Shown here in pieces: positions 45,415 through 54,798 of a DNA stretch of 64,000 bases. How positions within the stretch are numbered: position 1 is the first letter of the stretch; each line of letters opens with the position of its first letter. The position numbers and the translations under genes were made by a program. The notes beneath the pieces were generated by a model. It was given only the letters and a program-made list of their open reading frames with translations. It was not told the DNA's origin and searched no databases. The DNA lies in contig JAAEMX010000441.1 of assembly GCA_024225035.1 (NCBI GenBank), forward strand, positions 1 to 64,000. The letters run 5' to 3'. The stretch is from Lentisphaerota bacterium. Its GTDB lineage: Bacteria; Verrucomicrobiota; Lentisphaeria; Victivallales; Victivallaceae.

Positions 45415-47913
45415 GATATTCAATCTCATCCGTTTCCTTGATAAGCGAATAGAGAAATTCGCTTATCATACGGGTGCGTTCCAAAGCTTCTTCTGCTTCT
45501 TTTCGGCTGATTTTATCTTTTCCATACTCCAGCTTAGTGTAGAAATAGAAAAGGACTACAGCGTTTTTCCTCAGCTCATTATCTAACTTATGCAAAGCGT
45601 TGCCGTAATCCAGCAGTTCTCTATTTTTTCTTCTGGGATACCCGGCCATATTGAGCAGGGTTCTAGTCATAATATAACAGGTTCTTATGGTGACGGATGG
45701 GTCCTTGATGATGTTTTCTTTGGCATCGGCAAAGCACTGACGGCATTTCACCAGTTTCTTTCTGCGGTTGAAAAAGGTTCGTAATATTATGTATTCCATC
45801 ATCAAAGCAAACGCTATCGCCATTATAGGTATCAGCAGAATGAAGTTATTCTTGAAAAAAAATACAGCTAAGGAGAGGTGGCTTTTCAGCTTACTCCAAA
45901 TTCTACTTAGGTGTAATTTAAATTTCTGCCAGCCGTTGAAAAACTTACTAAGGCCTTTTTCCTTAAGCGCTTCAAGCTGTTCTCCCAGCATTCGCTTAAA
46001 ATAATTTTTGATTCCGTCAGTTGTGGTTGACAGCTTTAGCAGCATGGAGTCAACCATGGTGTAATTGTATTTAGTTTTTGCATTTTCAAGTTGTGCAGCT
46101 TTGCTATCCTTCAAGAACTTAACGGTGCTTTTGGTTAATTCAGGAGGAGTAATGCGCCATTCATCTCCAAAAGGATCACGAAGCTTGCCGATAGCAAATG
46201 GGGTTGTTACTGATTCGATATTGCCGGGAGGGGTTGCGTCAAAAGTTATCCAGCCCATGCCGTCTATAAAAATTTGTGTCCAGGCATGTGCATGGTAAGC
46301 GTGAATTTCAAAACATTTGTTAAGAGCATTGTAATTACCTGGAGAAAAACCTGTGGCTACACGTGCCGGCAAGCCGCAAAGTCTTGCTAAGACAGTAAGT
46401 GAGGATGCAAAGTATTCGCAATGACCTTCTTTGATCTCAAAAAGAAAGAAATCAACAGATTCTTTTTCTGGAGGAGTTTTTTGGGAATATTGTTCATACT
46501 TGAAGTTTTTTCTCAAATAATTGCGCAGTGCGATTGCTTTATCATACGGAGATTTAATATCTTTTGTAAGGTATTTAGCAAGTGTTCTTACCCGGTTGCT
46601 TATGAGTCTTCGCGGTAATCTTAAGTAGTGTGAAACTCTTATGTTTTCTGGCCAGTAATCCGATTTCCTGTGAGTCAACTTAGATGTTGCTTTCTTAGGA
46701 TTCTTTTCCGGCAGGTACATAATTGAAGTGATAGAGTAATAGTATGGCAGTTTTGGGTATGTTTTGGTTTTTAGTGCTACATTGTAAGCAGTACAGCTCA
46801 TTGTATCATAGTAATTTACATATTTAAATGAGTCTACGGAAATGGGACGGTATGCGCAATATAAAGTCGAGGATATCCATTTTTCGATGACGAATTCCTG
46901 TTCGACATAGTTATTAATAGAATGGTTATCGAAAAGGGCTGCATTTTTAGTCTTTGCTTTTTTGAGCCTTTCAGAAAGCTGCCAGCCTTTACCGTCGTAA
47001 ACATCATATAACTGAGCAAGCCAGTAAAGTTTTACCGGGCTTTTAGCTTTGAATATCAGCTCTCTTCCTGGCGGAGAAAAGCCGTTGCCACTGCTGGTCA
47101 TATAATTACTTTTAGGCAATTTTACTTGGATGCCAGAACTTTCCAGCGAATTGGGTCTTCCTGATTTGGAACCTATACGGTCACCAGCTCCCTGACGGTA
47201 GCGCTTTGACATCAGCCATTGCATGAAGCCGGGAGGAGCAATTGGATTATTTTCTGTATTGAAAGAAACATCAAAAAATCCTTTGTCGCTTTTTTTATGA
47301 ATAGAAATGAGGCTGAAAAAGTAGAATGCTATGAGACTGCACAGCACAAAATGAAGTAGAAATCCGCCCCAGTTACGCCGAAGAAGTCCGTTTGGATTAC
47401 TTACTCCGGCGTTTCCCGAAAGCGTTCGCAGCCTCGTGGCATGATGCTGTGGCGAAAGCTATCATAAAAATTAATAGAAATGTTAAACGCGGCAGTAAGG
47501 CTCCATACAAAAGCAGGAACAAACTAATAAGAAAAAGGTATTCATAGTCAGTTGGGCGCTGTGCCAAAACAAAGTCCGGCAACGCAAACGGACTCAATAA
47601 GTATCTTATCAAGAGGAATATGTTGTTTAGCCCTGTAGAAAAACCAGATAATACTTGTGACCATAATTATTATCTGAAGATAAAAGCGAGTATTTGAAGG
47701 GATTTTGCTGTAAGGGACATAGGCCAGAGCACCAATTAAAAATGTAGCGACAAGTAAACAAAGAGTCAGGATCGGATGACCATGTTGCCACAATGATGAA
47801 CACAACGCTAATGCGAAGAGTAAAACATAGGCCCAGTGCAGAGGAAGGCGTTCCGGCATTTTTCTGACGTTTGAAAAGTCTATGATTTTTTGTTTCTTTG
47901 GCTTACCGGTCAT
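45407..47913 (-). pseudogene. TgpA-like membrane transglutaminase, two frameshifts
   Basis: Three overlapping frames together form one gene. Frame 1 (47913 to ~47630) encodes N-terminal membrane helices. Frame 2 (~47612 to 47440) continues with PTDYEYLFLISLFLLLYGALL. Frame 3 (~47440 to 45407) carries the rest: LLRRNWGGFLLHF, then the transglutaminase core with Cys in EIKEGHCEYFASSLT, His in AYHAHAWTQIF and Asp in ITFDATPPG, a final membrane helix and a C-terminal helical tail. The catalytic triad is intact within frame 3. Its start overlaps the DUF58 gene by 11 bases, so this is the third gene of a MoxR-DUF58-TgpA operon. Both breaks lie outside long homopolymers. Confidence 0.78.
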
Positions 47914-49130
47914 TGCGCAACAGATTTTTTAGGTTGGTCTTAAAGTTTACGATTACCGGAGCAATACCACTGGCATATTCCGGCACGGTCAGTTTATGAG
48001 TATGAATTATCCTCGGTTCATCCGGGGTTACAAAGGGGAAAATTTGTTTTGGTGCAAAAATCCACCTGACATCGACACTCATTTCCTGGAGGATTTCCAG
48101 TTTGCGACGAATTGCGTCAGACTCTGACATTGAAAGGCAATAAAAGATTGAGCCCGGCTGCACCATGTCCAAAGCGTCATCAAGAGTAGCTTCAAATTCA
48201 CGTTTCTACGGTTCGAGTGTAGTCAGAACTACGTTAGCAAGAGGCTTTATTGCGGCAGAATAATTTGTCAAACAAGTACACTCATCTGTACCTTCGTTGA
48301 CGATAAGCGTCACCCTGCAGTAAAATTCGGCCAGGTAATTAATTATCGAAGCCGTAACCTTAATAAGGTATTCAAAGTTATTGTCCAGCAGGTCAAATCC
48401 AATTGATTCGTTACTGTTATCAAGGACTATGACAACTTGATCGGTAGTATTAGCTTCAAACTCCTTAACCATGATCTGTCGTTTTGAAGCAGTTGCTTTC
48501 CAGTGGATAAATCGTATTTCATCACCGTGGCGGTATTCTCTGATGCCATAAAAATCTTGTCCTTGACCAGAAGTAGCCAATGGGCGCCCTTCAGTGTCTG
48601 GAGCTACCAGTTACGGGTAGATTTGAAAGGTGTGTTATTTCCGGTGCGATCATTATTTCAGCCGGTATATTGTAATTCTGACACCTTCTGAATAGACCGG
48701 CAGGGTCTCCACCAATTAGACTAAGTTTTCCCAGCTTGAAATGACCTCTCTTCGCCGCATTACAGGTGCGCGGCAGAATGATTTCTTCATTTGGACTGAG
48801 TGGAGGAATAGCTATAGCCAGAACACCGCCAGGAATAAAAGCACATTTTTCCTTAACTACCATGGCCTGGCGAAAACGCCACGAGAGGTTTTTGATGGTC
48901 ACAGGCAGGTTTACGCTGTTGTTCTGGAGGCCGTCAAGATTGGCGCGGCGTTCCAGTTTTAGTTTATACATGGAAAAGAATGCCAGTATGAAACTGGATA
49001 GTACCATTCCAGTAAGTGCAGATGCAGCCAGAGCTGTTGCCAGCCCAATATTAACGAGGGCGATGGCAACACTGACTAATGCGGCTATAATTAAAACCCA
49101 GCCGCGCACTGTCGGCGTGACAAGGGTCAT
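47903..49130 (-). pseudogene. DUF58 protein, one frameshift and one in-frame amber
   Basis: Two N-terminal membrane helices, then GGDPAGLFRR and APEITHLSNLPV in one frame (to ~48600). The next frame holds the DUF58 core GQGQDFYGIREYRHGDEIRFIHWKA (in parts) and VVIVLDNSNES, interrupted by TAG 48206-48208, after which the same frame continues KREFEATLDDALDMVQPGS to 47903. DUF58 proteins partner MoxR ATPases; the core resembles a von Willebrand-type fold. Its start overlaps the MoxR stop (ATGA). With two lesions, it is probably not functional, unless these are sequence errors. Confidence 0.8.
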
Positions 49131-50449
49131 AAACCTTTATCCTCGTTTTTCATTGGGATTGAGTCTATTATGGATTTGATAACATTCTCAACTCGCGTCC
49201 ACTCGCCCTGATAACGAATTTTTAATTTTACGCGATGGGCTAACACTGGGGCGGCCATTTCTCGAACATCTCTCGGAATAACATAGTTTCTACCGTAATA
49301 GGCTGCAAGGCTTTGGCAGACCCGCATCAGAGCCAGCGAAGCACGAGGGCTGCAGCCATTGCTCAGGGCAGGGTGTTTACGGGTGGCGTTACAAATACTT
49401 ATGATATAATTTTTTATGTTGTCCGAAACCAGCACTTTGCGTACCAGAGCATGGCAATGGACAACGTCAGTCGCTTTAATTACATAAGAAATTTCATTAA
49501 GCGGGTGACTCATAGCCTGAGACGAAAGTATTTCTTTTTCTGCCTGAGGAGTAGGATAGCCTATAGACAGGCGCATTATGAAACGGTCGAGCTGCGGTTC
49601 GGGCAGCGGGTAAGTGCCGTGGTAATCTTCAGGGTTTTGAGTTGCTATAACGAAGAACGGCTTAGGTAGTACATGCGTTCTGCCATCGATGGTTATGACT
49701 GATTCAGACATGCATTCCAGAAGGCTTGATTGAGTACGAGGGGTAGTTCTGTTAATTTCGTCTGCAAGCACAACATTACCAAAAATCGGACCGGGTATGA
49801 AGTGAAAGCGTCGTTCGCTTTCGTCAAAAATATTCATGCCTGTAATGTCTGACGGAAGCATGTCCGGAGTAAATTGAATTCTTTTATATGCAGCCTGAAT
49901 TGATTTTGCCAGAGTCTGAGCCAGAATACTTTTACCTACTCCTGGAACATCCTCGATAAGCAGGTGCCCGTCAGCAAAGAGACACACTACCATATTACGT
50001 ATAATCTCAGGTTTGCCTTTAAAGACCAGACCGATGTTTTCCTCCAGTTTTCTGATAACATATTTGATAAAATCAAAGGAGAAATTCATGTTTTCCAGAC
50101 TTCTGGTAGCTGTGGCTTCTTCATCGAGAGAAGGATTGTCAGGGTCATTGAAAACAAGCATGCAGGCACCAATCTGAATTATGTCCATATGCTTGATTGT
50201 GCGTGGTTTGTTTGCTGGTGAGGAGTTTACAAATGTCCCGTTTACACTTTGCATATCTTCAACGACGAAGACACCATTTTTTCTAGTTACTTTGGCGTGA
50301 TGGCGTGAAGCATCGTTGGTGTTGATGATAATATCGCAGTCCTGCTCACGCCCGATTGTTATTTCATTGCTGTCAAGTACATATTCACGAGTCTGACCAT
50401 ATCCGTCCTGAATTGTGAAGGTGGGCAAGTTGCTGTTTACGTTTATCAT
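49127..50449 (-). CDS. MoxR-type AAA+ ATPase with N-terminal FHA domain
   Basis: 440-residue ATPase. Residues ~20-100 form a forkhead-associated domain (TIGREQDCDI, SRHHAKV, SVNGTFVN), which binds phosphothreonine. Residues ~130-430 are the MoxR ATPase: Walker A DVPGVGKS (167-174), Walker B LADEIN, sensor IATQNP and the family EPQLDRFIMRL. MoxR proteins act as chaperones with DUF58/VWA partners. The FHA fusion implies control by Ser/Thr phosphorylation. It is the first gene of the operon and the only intact one, while both downstream partners carry frame lesions. Confidence 0.92.
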   Translation of the reverse strand: MINVNSNLPTFTIQDGYGQTREYVLDSNEITIGREQDCDIIINTNDASRHHAKVTRKNGVFVVEDMQSVNGTFVNSSPANKPRTIKHMDIIQIGACMLVFNDPDNPSLDEEATATRSLENMNFSFDFIKYVIRKLEENIGLVFKGKPEIIRNMVVCLFADGHLLIEDVPGVGKSILAQTLAKSIQAAYKRIQFTPDMLPSDITGMNIFDESERRFHFIPGPIFGNVVLADEINRTTPRTQSSLLECMSESVITIDGRTHVLPKPFFVIATQNPEDYHGTYPLPEPQLDRFIMRLSIGYPTPQAEKEILSSQAMSHPLNEISYVIKATDVVHCHALVRKVLVSDNIKNYIISICNATRKHPALSNGCSPRASLALMRVCQSLAAYYGRNYVIPRDVREMAAPVLAHRVKLKIRYQGEWTRVENVIKSIIDSIPMKNEDKGL

Positions 50450-50473
50450 AAATCCCCCGAAGTTGAGTAATTA

Positions 50474-50791
50474 TTAACGCCTGAATACACTGCCATGCGG
50501 ATTGCATCTAGGGCAATTAACCTTTTTGTCCAATAGACAGCAAATTGCTGTTACCGGGTAGAGGTATAATCTGAAATCAGCTCTGGCTAAAGGTATTATA
50601 AAACCGAATACGGCAATGATGTAAAAATACTTTGAATAAATTAAAGCAGCAGTAATTCCTATAACTATTAGAAGAAGTGGCAGCTTTGCCGCCATCAGAA
50701 AAATCTGAAAAATACCATATTGGGAGAGACACAGAGTTCCGCTGCAAAAAGAGCAGGGCGAAGCTGCTGTGTTTTCTTCGATCTCACTCAT
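50474..50791 (-). CDS. small membrane protein with flanking CxxC motifs
   Basis: 105-residue unrecognised protein, start supported by GGGAGG. It has CSFC near residue 13, two or three membrane segments (~30-78), and a C-terminal CPRC, so both cytoplasmic ends could bind one zinc. It lies between the ABC ATPase and the MoxR gene, all leftward, with 25-45 base gaps, suggesting one transcript. Confidence 0.6.
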   Translation of the reverse strand: MSEIEENTAASPCSFCSGTLCLSQYGIFQIFLMAAKLPLLLIVIGITAALIYSKYFYIIAVFGFIIPLARADFRLYLYPVTAICCLLDKKVNCPRCNPHGSVFRR

Positions 50792-50833
50792 ACCAACCTC
50801 CCAAAATGCTTCCTTTCAGCTTTCAGCTGCGAT

Positions 50834-51625
50834 TTATTCGATTACCGGCCAGAACCTGCCGCTGGAACTTTGCTGCAGCTTGACATGCATGTTATAAGCC
50901 CTGAAGAGGTTATCTTCAGTAAGGATGCTGTCCCGCTGTCCCTTGGCGATTATTCTGCCTTCTTTTAAAATCATTCCTTTATCAAAAACAGGTAAAATAT
51001 CATCAATACGCTGGGTAATGAAAATCGTTGTCGGGCAATCCGGTTTTTTAGCCAGTTCCTCAATTGTTTCCAGCAGGAACTCACGACTTTTCATATCCAG
51101 ATGGACGCATGCTTCATCCAGAATGATTAATTCCGGATCATGCATCAATGCTCGGCAGAGGAGGATTTTTACCTGTTCCCCTGAAGACATGCTGTCCATA
51201 TCCTGATTTTCCAGTTTTCGGCAGTCAATTCGTTCCATGATCGACAAAGCTTTTTCAACTTCTTCGTCAGTCGGGTCACGAAAAAGACCAAGTGTACCGT
51301 CTATTCCTGAGACAACCATTTGGATACCAGTCCATTTATTAGATGTCCAGCGCTGCATAAATGGGCTTACCCAGGCGATACGCTTGCGCAGTTCAGCAAG
51401 GTTGACTGTGCCGTAGCGCTGATAAAGCACATTTACTTCAGCACCAAATATCGGCCAGGCAAAACCCATCAGCATTTTTACTAATGTAGTTTTTCCGGCA
51501 CCGTTGGCTCCCAGTACAAACCAGTGGTCACCACGTTCGATCTGCCAATTAAAATCCTTAAGGATTTTTTTCCCACCGAGAAATACGGTGGCGTTCTTTA
51601 TATCTATTATAAACGGTTTTTTCAT
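50834..51625 (-). CDS. ABC transporter ATP-binding protein (YlmA/ModF-like)
   Basis: Stand-alone ABC ATPase of 263 residues: Walker A GANGAGKTT (~39-47), Q-loop region, signature MSSGEQVK, Walker B LIILDEAC and switch-type ITQR where most have a His (ITHR). Its closest pattern is the YlmA/ModF group, whose transport partner is often unknown. No permease or binding protein is adjacent; the small CxxC membrane protein 40 bases downstream is the only candidate. The altered H-loop (Q for H) is noteworthy and may mean weak hydrolysis. Confidence 0.85.
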   Translation of the reverse strand: MKKPFIIDIKNATVFLGGKKILKDFNWQIERGDHWFVLGANGAGKTTLVKMLMGFAWPIFGAEVNVLYQRYGTVNLAELRKRIAWVSPFMQRWTSNKWTGIQMVVSGIDGTLGLFRDPTDEEVEKALSIMERIDCRKLENQDMDSMSSGEQVKILLCRALMHDPELIILDEACVHLDMKSREFLLETIEELAKKPDCPTTIFITQRIDDILPVFDKGMILKEGRIIAKGQRDSILTEDNLFRAYNMHVKLQQSSSGRFWPVIE

Positions 51626-51678
51626 ATTATTATTGTAGATAGCTAAAAAAAGTTATTTATTTTGGTCAGAAAATAGAC

Positions 51679-52584
51679 TTACCAGTTGCAGCCGTGTTCA
51701 TGGTTTTTGTAATCTATCCAGCCGTCGCGCAGTTTCTTGCCTTTAGAAAATTCAGCTTGCAGCTGATCATAGTTCTTGTTTTCTATTAATTCACACAGAT
51801 GACTCCAGCGCTTTTCAAACTCCTTGACTACTTCAAGTACTGCCGGTTGGTTATTTTCAATGATTTCACGCCACATTTGAGGAGGGCTTGATGTGATTCG
51901 TGAAGTATCACGGAATCCGGTCGCACATCCTGAAAACCGCAGTTTCCTTTCGGATTCCGGGCAGTCAAGAACCGCTTCTGTCAATGACAAGGCAAGCACA
52001 TGTGAAATATGGCTTGTATGTGCAACAAGGATATCGTGCTCTTTTAAACTGATTTGTACTACTTTGGTGCGTATTGATTCCCAGAAATTGACAACTGCTT
52101 CAAAAGCACTTTTATTGACTTGGTCTGTCTGGGTTATAAAAACTTCGGCATTATCATAAAGCTGCTCAAAAGCCGCGTGTGGTCCGGTTTTTTCTGTCCC
52201 CGCCATCGGGTGGCTGCCGACAAAGTGTACGCCAAGCGGGTGAAGTTCTTCCTCACCGCATTTGACTATAACTTCTTTGACACTGCCAATATCAGTGACG
52301 ATTGAACCGGGACGCCAACAGGTTTTATAACTCCTGATGAAATCCATAATGCGCGGGATTGGCAGGCAAAGGATAGTAAGGTCAGCTCTTGAGAGGATGT
52401 CTTCCAATTCCCCTGATTCATCGATAACATTGTTATCAACAGCCCAGGAGCAGACATCCAGCCGTCGCGTCCAGCCCATACGGTTAATATTTTTGCCGCG
52501 AAAGGACATTCCAAGCGAAGCCCCGAGCAGGCCAAGGCCGACTATTGCAATATTTTTAATTTCCTGAACTTCGGAAGTATTCAT
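51679..52584 (-). CDS. tyrA: prephenate dehydrogenase
   Basis: NAD-dependent enzyme of tyrosine synthesis, 301 residues from ATG 52584 (AAGGAT upstream; TTG 52599 is less likely). Rossmann GLGLLGASLG lies near residue 14, then GSVKE, HPLGVHFVGSHPMAGTEKTG with the catalytic His, and the C-terminal helical dimer domain. No ACT or chorismate mutase domain is fused, so feedback control by tyrosine through ACT is absent. Confidence 0.93.
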   Translation of the reverse strand: MNTSEVQEIKNIAIVGLGLLGASLGMSFRGKNINRMGWTRRLDVCSWAVDNNVIDESGELEDILSRADLTILCLPIPRIMDFIRSYKTCWRPGSIVTDIGSVKEVIVKCGEEELHPLGVHFVGSHPMAGTEKTGPHAAFEQLYDNAEVFITQTDQVNKSAFEAVVNFWESIRTKVVQISLKEHDILVAHTSHISHVLALSLTEAVLDCPESERKLRFSGCATGFRDTSRITSSPPQMWREIIENNQPAVLEVVKEFEKRWSHLCELIENKNYDQLQAEFSKGKKLRDGWIDYKNHEHGCNW

Positions 52585-52599
52585 AAAATTATCCTTCAA

Positions 52600-53060
52600 A
52601 TTTAATCAGTCAACACAGAACATAATATAGTTGTTCTTTGTCCTTAAACAATAAGGATGACATATAAAAATTCGGAAACATTCGTATTACCTATGTATAT
52701 ATTATAATTGAGTTTTGTCTGCTTTTACAGCAAATTAAAGTTGCAAAGAAAATTGAAAAGGGCTATGCTCATATTCTTGTTTATCAATTTTATTTTATAT
52801 GGTTTATATATTTTATTTATAGTTTTCGGAAGGCATAATGAAAAAATCAGGCAGCATTCTAGTTGTCGGTGGTGGTATGGTAAAAACGTGCTTACTGGTT
52901 TCAACTATGACGCTGGGTAGCGCATTGTTTGCAGAAACCGTGATTATCCAAAAAAAATCCACTTACTGGTGAAGTCCGCAAGTTCAACAAAAAGGCAGGA
53001 AGAAAAAACGTTCATTCAGTAGCTCGTCAGTTAAGCTGCCTCCTCGTCCCGTCAAAAACC
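52600..53060. other. degraded region with a decayed exported-protein start
   Basis: ATG 52838 opens a convincing signal peptide (VKTCLLVSTMTLGSALFAE), but the frame meets TGA after about 44 codons. The following Lys/Ser-rich reading (QKGRKKKRSFSSSSVKLPPRP) stays in the same frame, then meets TAA. It is probably the remains of a small secreted protein gene. Otherwise the stretch is AT-rich without features. Confidence 0.4.
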
Positions 53061-53124
53061 TTGAAAAACCTTAAAACGGTAAGGCTAAGAACAGCAAAAA
53101 CCCGAGGACAGGGTAATGCAAAAA

Positions 53125-53318
53125 TGACAATGGCGATGGGTTTTAAACTGATAATGGAAGCATCAAAAAGATATATGAAATTAAAGGGTTATAAGCTTAT
53201 TCCGCAAATCATGCAGGGCCTTGTTTTTAAAGACGGTGAAATCCAGGAAAAAGCAGCATAACAAAAGAGTTTCTGGGTATGTTTAATTTTTGTATACACA
53301 ACATTTGCAAATATCTCC
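53125..53318 (+). mobile_element. IS256-family transposase C-terminal remnant with right end
   Basis: The last ~46 codons before TAA 53259-53261 read MAMGFKLIMEASKRYMKLKG then YKLIPQIMQGLVFKDGE, matching the C-terminal pattern of Mutator/IS256 transposases (FKL...A.K...KL.G..L....i.Gv.F.DG). About 30 bases beyond the stop, GTATACACAACATTTG resembles a terminal inverted repeat of that family. The left part of the element, with the DDE residues, is gone, so it cannot move. Confidence 0.55.
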
Positions 53319-53463
53319 AATTTCTATAATGCCAGATGGCTCATTCCGCCTTGGACAGGTCAACGCCGGACAATGTTTTTTATCAGAGTTATAAAATGAC
53401 AATATAAGACTAATTTTAATCAGAGTCTTTACGCCTATAATTCAATTGAAGGTGTCCACCCTA

Positions 53464-53475
53464 GGGGGGGGGGGA
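53464..53475. repeat. G10 homopolymer tract
   Basis: About ten G follow CCCTA just upstream of the exporter fragment. Like the C10 at 32.7 kb, it is a slippage site or an assembly-sensitive spot; the frame into the MacA-like tail cannot be followed through it. Confidence 0.6.
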
Positions 53476-53479
53476 CGCA

Positions 53480-53660
53480 CTTTTTAAAGACCGAAGCGCG
53501 AGCTTCGGTCTTTAAAAAGCGTTCACAAAAAATCTCCGGAGGAGATGCGCTCACCTTTGACCCGGTGCGAGGAAAAGGAAGCTTCAGCTTCCGTTCCGGC
53601 GTGCCGGAACCAGCCTACCTTTACCGTCCGTATCAGAAGAAGCAAACGGATAACTCCTGA
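53480..53660 (+). pseudogene. C-terminal tail of a MacA/HlyD-like subunit, remnant
   Basis: One frame runs from the G-tract to TGA 53658-53660, which overlaps the ATG of the MacB-like ATPase fragment (TGATG). That coupling is the usual MacA-MacB arrangement. The reading GGDALTFDPVRGKGSF, SFRSGVPEPAYLYRPYQKK is not itself diagnostic, so identity rests on position. The stretch contains a striking 18-base inverted repeat. Confidence 0.4.
53482..53521. repeat. 18-bp perfect inverted repeat with 4-base loop
   Basis: CTTTTTAAAGACCGAAGC, loop GCGA, then its exact complement. The stem starts in T and ends in A on the plus strand, so it lacks the T-tail of a terminator. Two further hairpins follow nearby: GGAAGCT-TC-AGCTTCC and GTTCCGGC-GT-GCCGGAAC. 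Such a dense set of foldbacks is unlike the rest of the window. Confidence 0.75.
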
Positions 53661-54724
53661 TGAGCGTTTCCATGGAACAAACGGCTGAAGCACAAAATTC
53701 TATTGTTAAACTGGTTGATATTTATAAGACGTATATTCTGGGTGAACTTAAAGTCCCGGTGTTTAAGGGAATTAATATTAACGTAAGGCGCAGTGAGTTT
53801 GTCGGCATCTTAGGATCATCCGGCTCCGGAAAGTCTACGATGTTGAATATTCTTGGGATGCTTGATGTGCCTACTTCCGGTAAATACCTGCTTGAAGGAA
53901 AAGCTGTAGAGACGCTTTCAGATAGAGAACTTGCCACTATTAGAAACCGTAAAATCGGCTTTATTTATCAGAGTTTTAACCTGTTTCCACATTTATCTGT
54001 GGAACAGAATATCGAAGTACCGATGTTGTATGCTGGTGTGCCGCGCAAGTAGCGTCGTGAGCGGATGAGCCGACTGGAAACCTTGATGAAAAGACCAGTG
54101 CTGATATTATTAAGCTTTTTCATGAATTGAATGACACTGGGTCTACAATAATGCTGCATTGGAGGCACATTTTGATAAAGTGATTTATTTGCGTGATGGT
54201 CGTGTCGCAGAGCATCAGAACATAACTTGCGGAGGAGGTTCTGATGCTGGCGGTTGATCTTTTCATAATTTACTATTGCATAAGATAAGGTCATTTTTAA
54301 CTTCACTCGGTGTAATATTTGGTGTCGGCAGTGTTATTTCCATGCTTGCCATATCATAAGTTGCCAAACGCAAAGCTTTATTCCTGATTGAAGCCATGGG
54401 AATTGATAAAATCATTGTTTATCCCAAAAAACCGCCGCAAAGAAATAGGTACTCGCCGGGCACTTGGTGCGCAGAAAATGGATATTCTGCTGCAGTTTCT
54501 AATTGAAACTGTTTTTTGACTTCAATTGGAGGGATGCTGGGTATTGGACTTGGAATTGGTATTTCTCAGATTATTACAGTTTACGCAGATATGCCTACTG
54601 TTTATGAAGCGTGGAGTATCATATTATCTTTGTTTATATCAGGTTTTGTGGGGGCGTTTTTGGAACTTACCCTGCGTGGAAAGCAGCTCAGCAAACCCCC
54701 ATCGATGTTTTACGTTCAGAGTAA
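53660..54724 (+). pseudogene. MacB-like ABC exporter (ATPase plus FtsX permease), heavily decayed
   Basis: Fragments lie in order. An ATPase N-terminus is present with Walker A GSSGSGKSTMLN and the Q-loop FIYQSFNLFPHLSVEQN (53660-54052), then TAG. A deletion removes the LSGGQ signature. [22 protein letters not shown] resumes at ~54068 and later [16 protein letters not shown]. Pieces of the permease follow: LLHKIRSFLTSLGVIFGVGSVISML, EIGTRRALGAQKMDILLQFLIE, a membrane segment, and AWKAAQQTPIDVLRSE to 54724. At least four frame changes and two deletions are needed to join them, so the gene is dead. Confidence 0.85.
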
Positions 54725-54751
54725 ATCAATTATTGCCTTTCGAAGCGGTAC

Positions 54752-54781
54752 AAAAAAGACGGCTCTGGTTCAGAGCCGTCT
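54752..54781 (-). terminator. terminator of DUF3313 lipoprotein gene 2
   Basis: Perfect 11-base stem AGACGGCTCTG/CAGAGCCGTCT with a three-base loop, followed on the minus strand by six T. Confidence 0.9.
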
Positions 54782-54798
54782 AAAATATGAAAATATTA

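Noticed and set aside
24905-48208. Amber codon recoding (for example pyrrolysine) across the genome
   Set aside because: TAG also appears as a plain stop, as at the integrase end, and within obvious pseudogenes; no tRNA or enzyme for recoding is in view.
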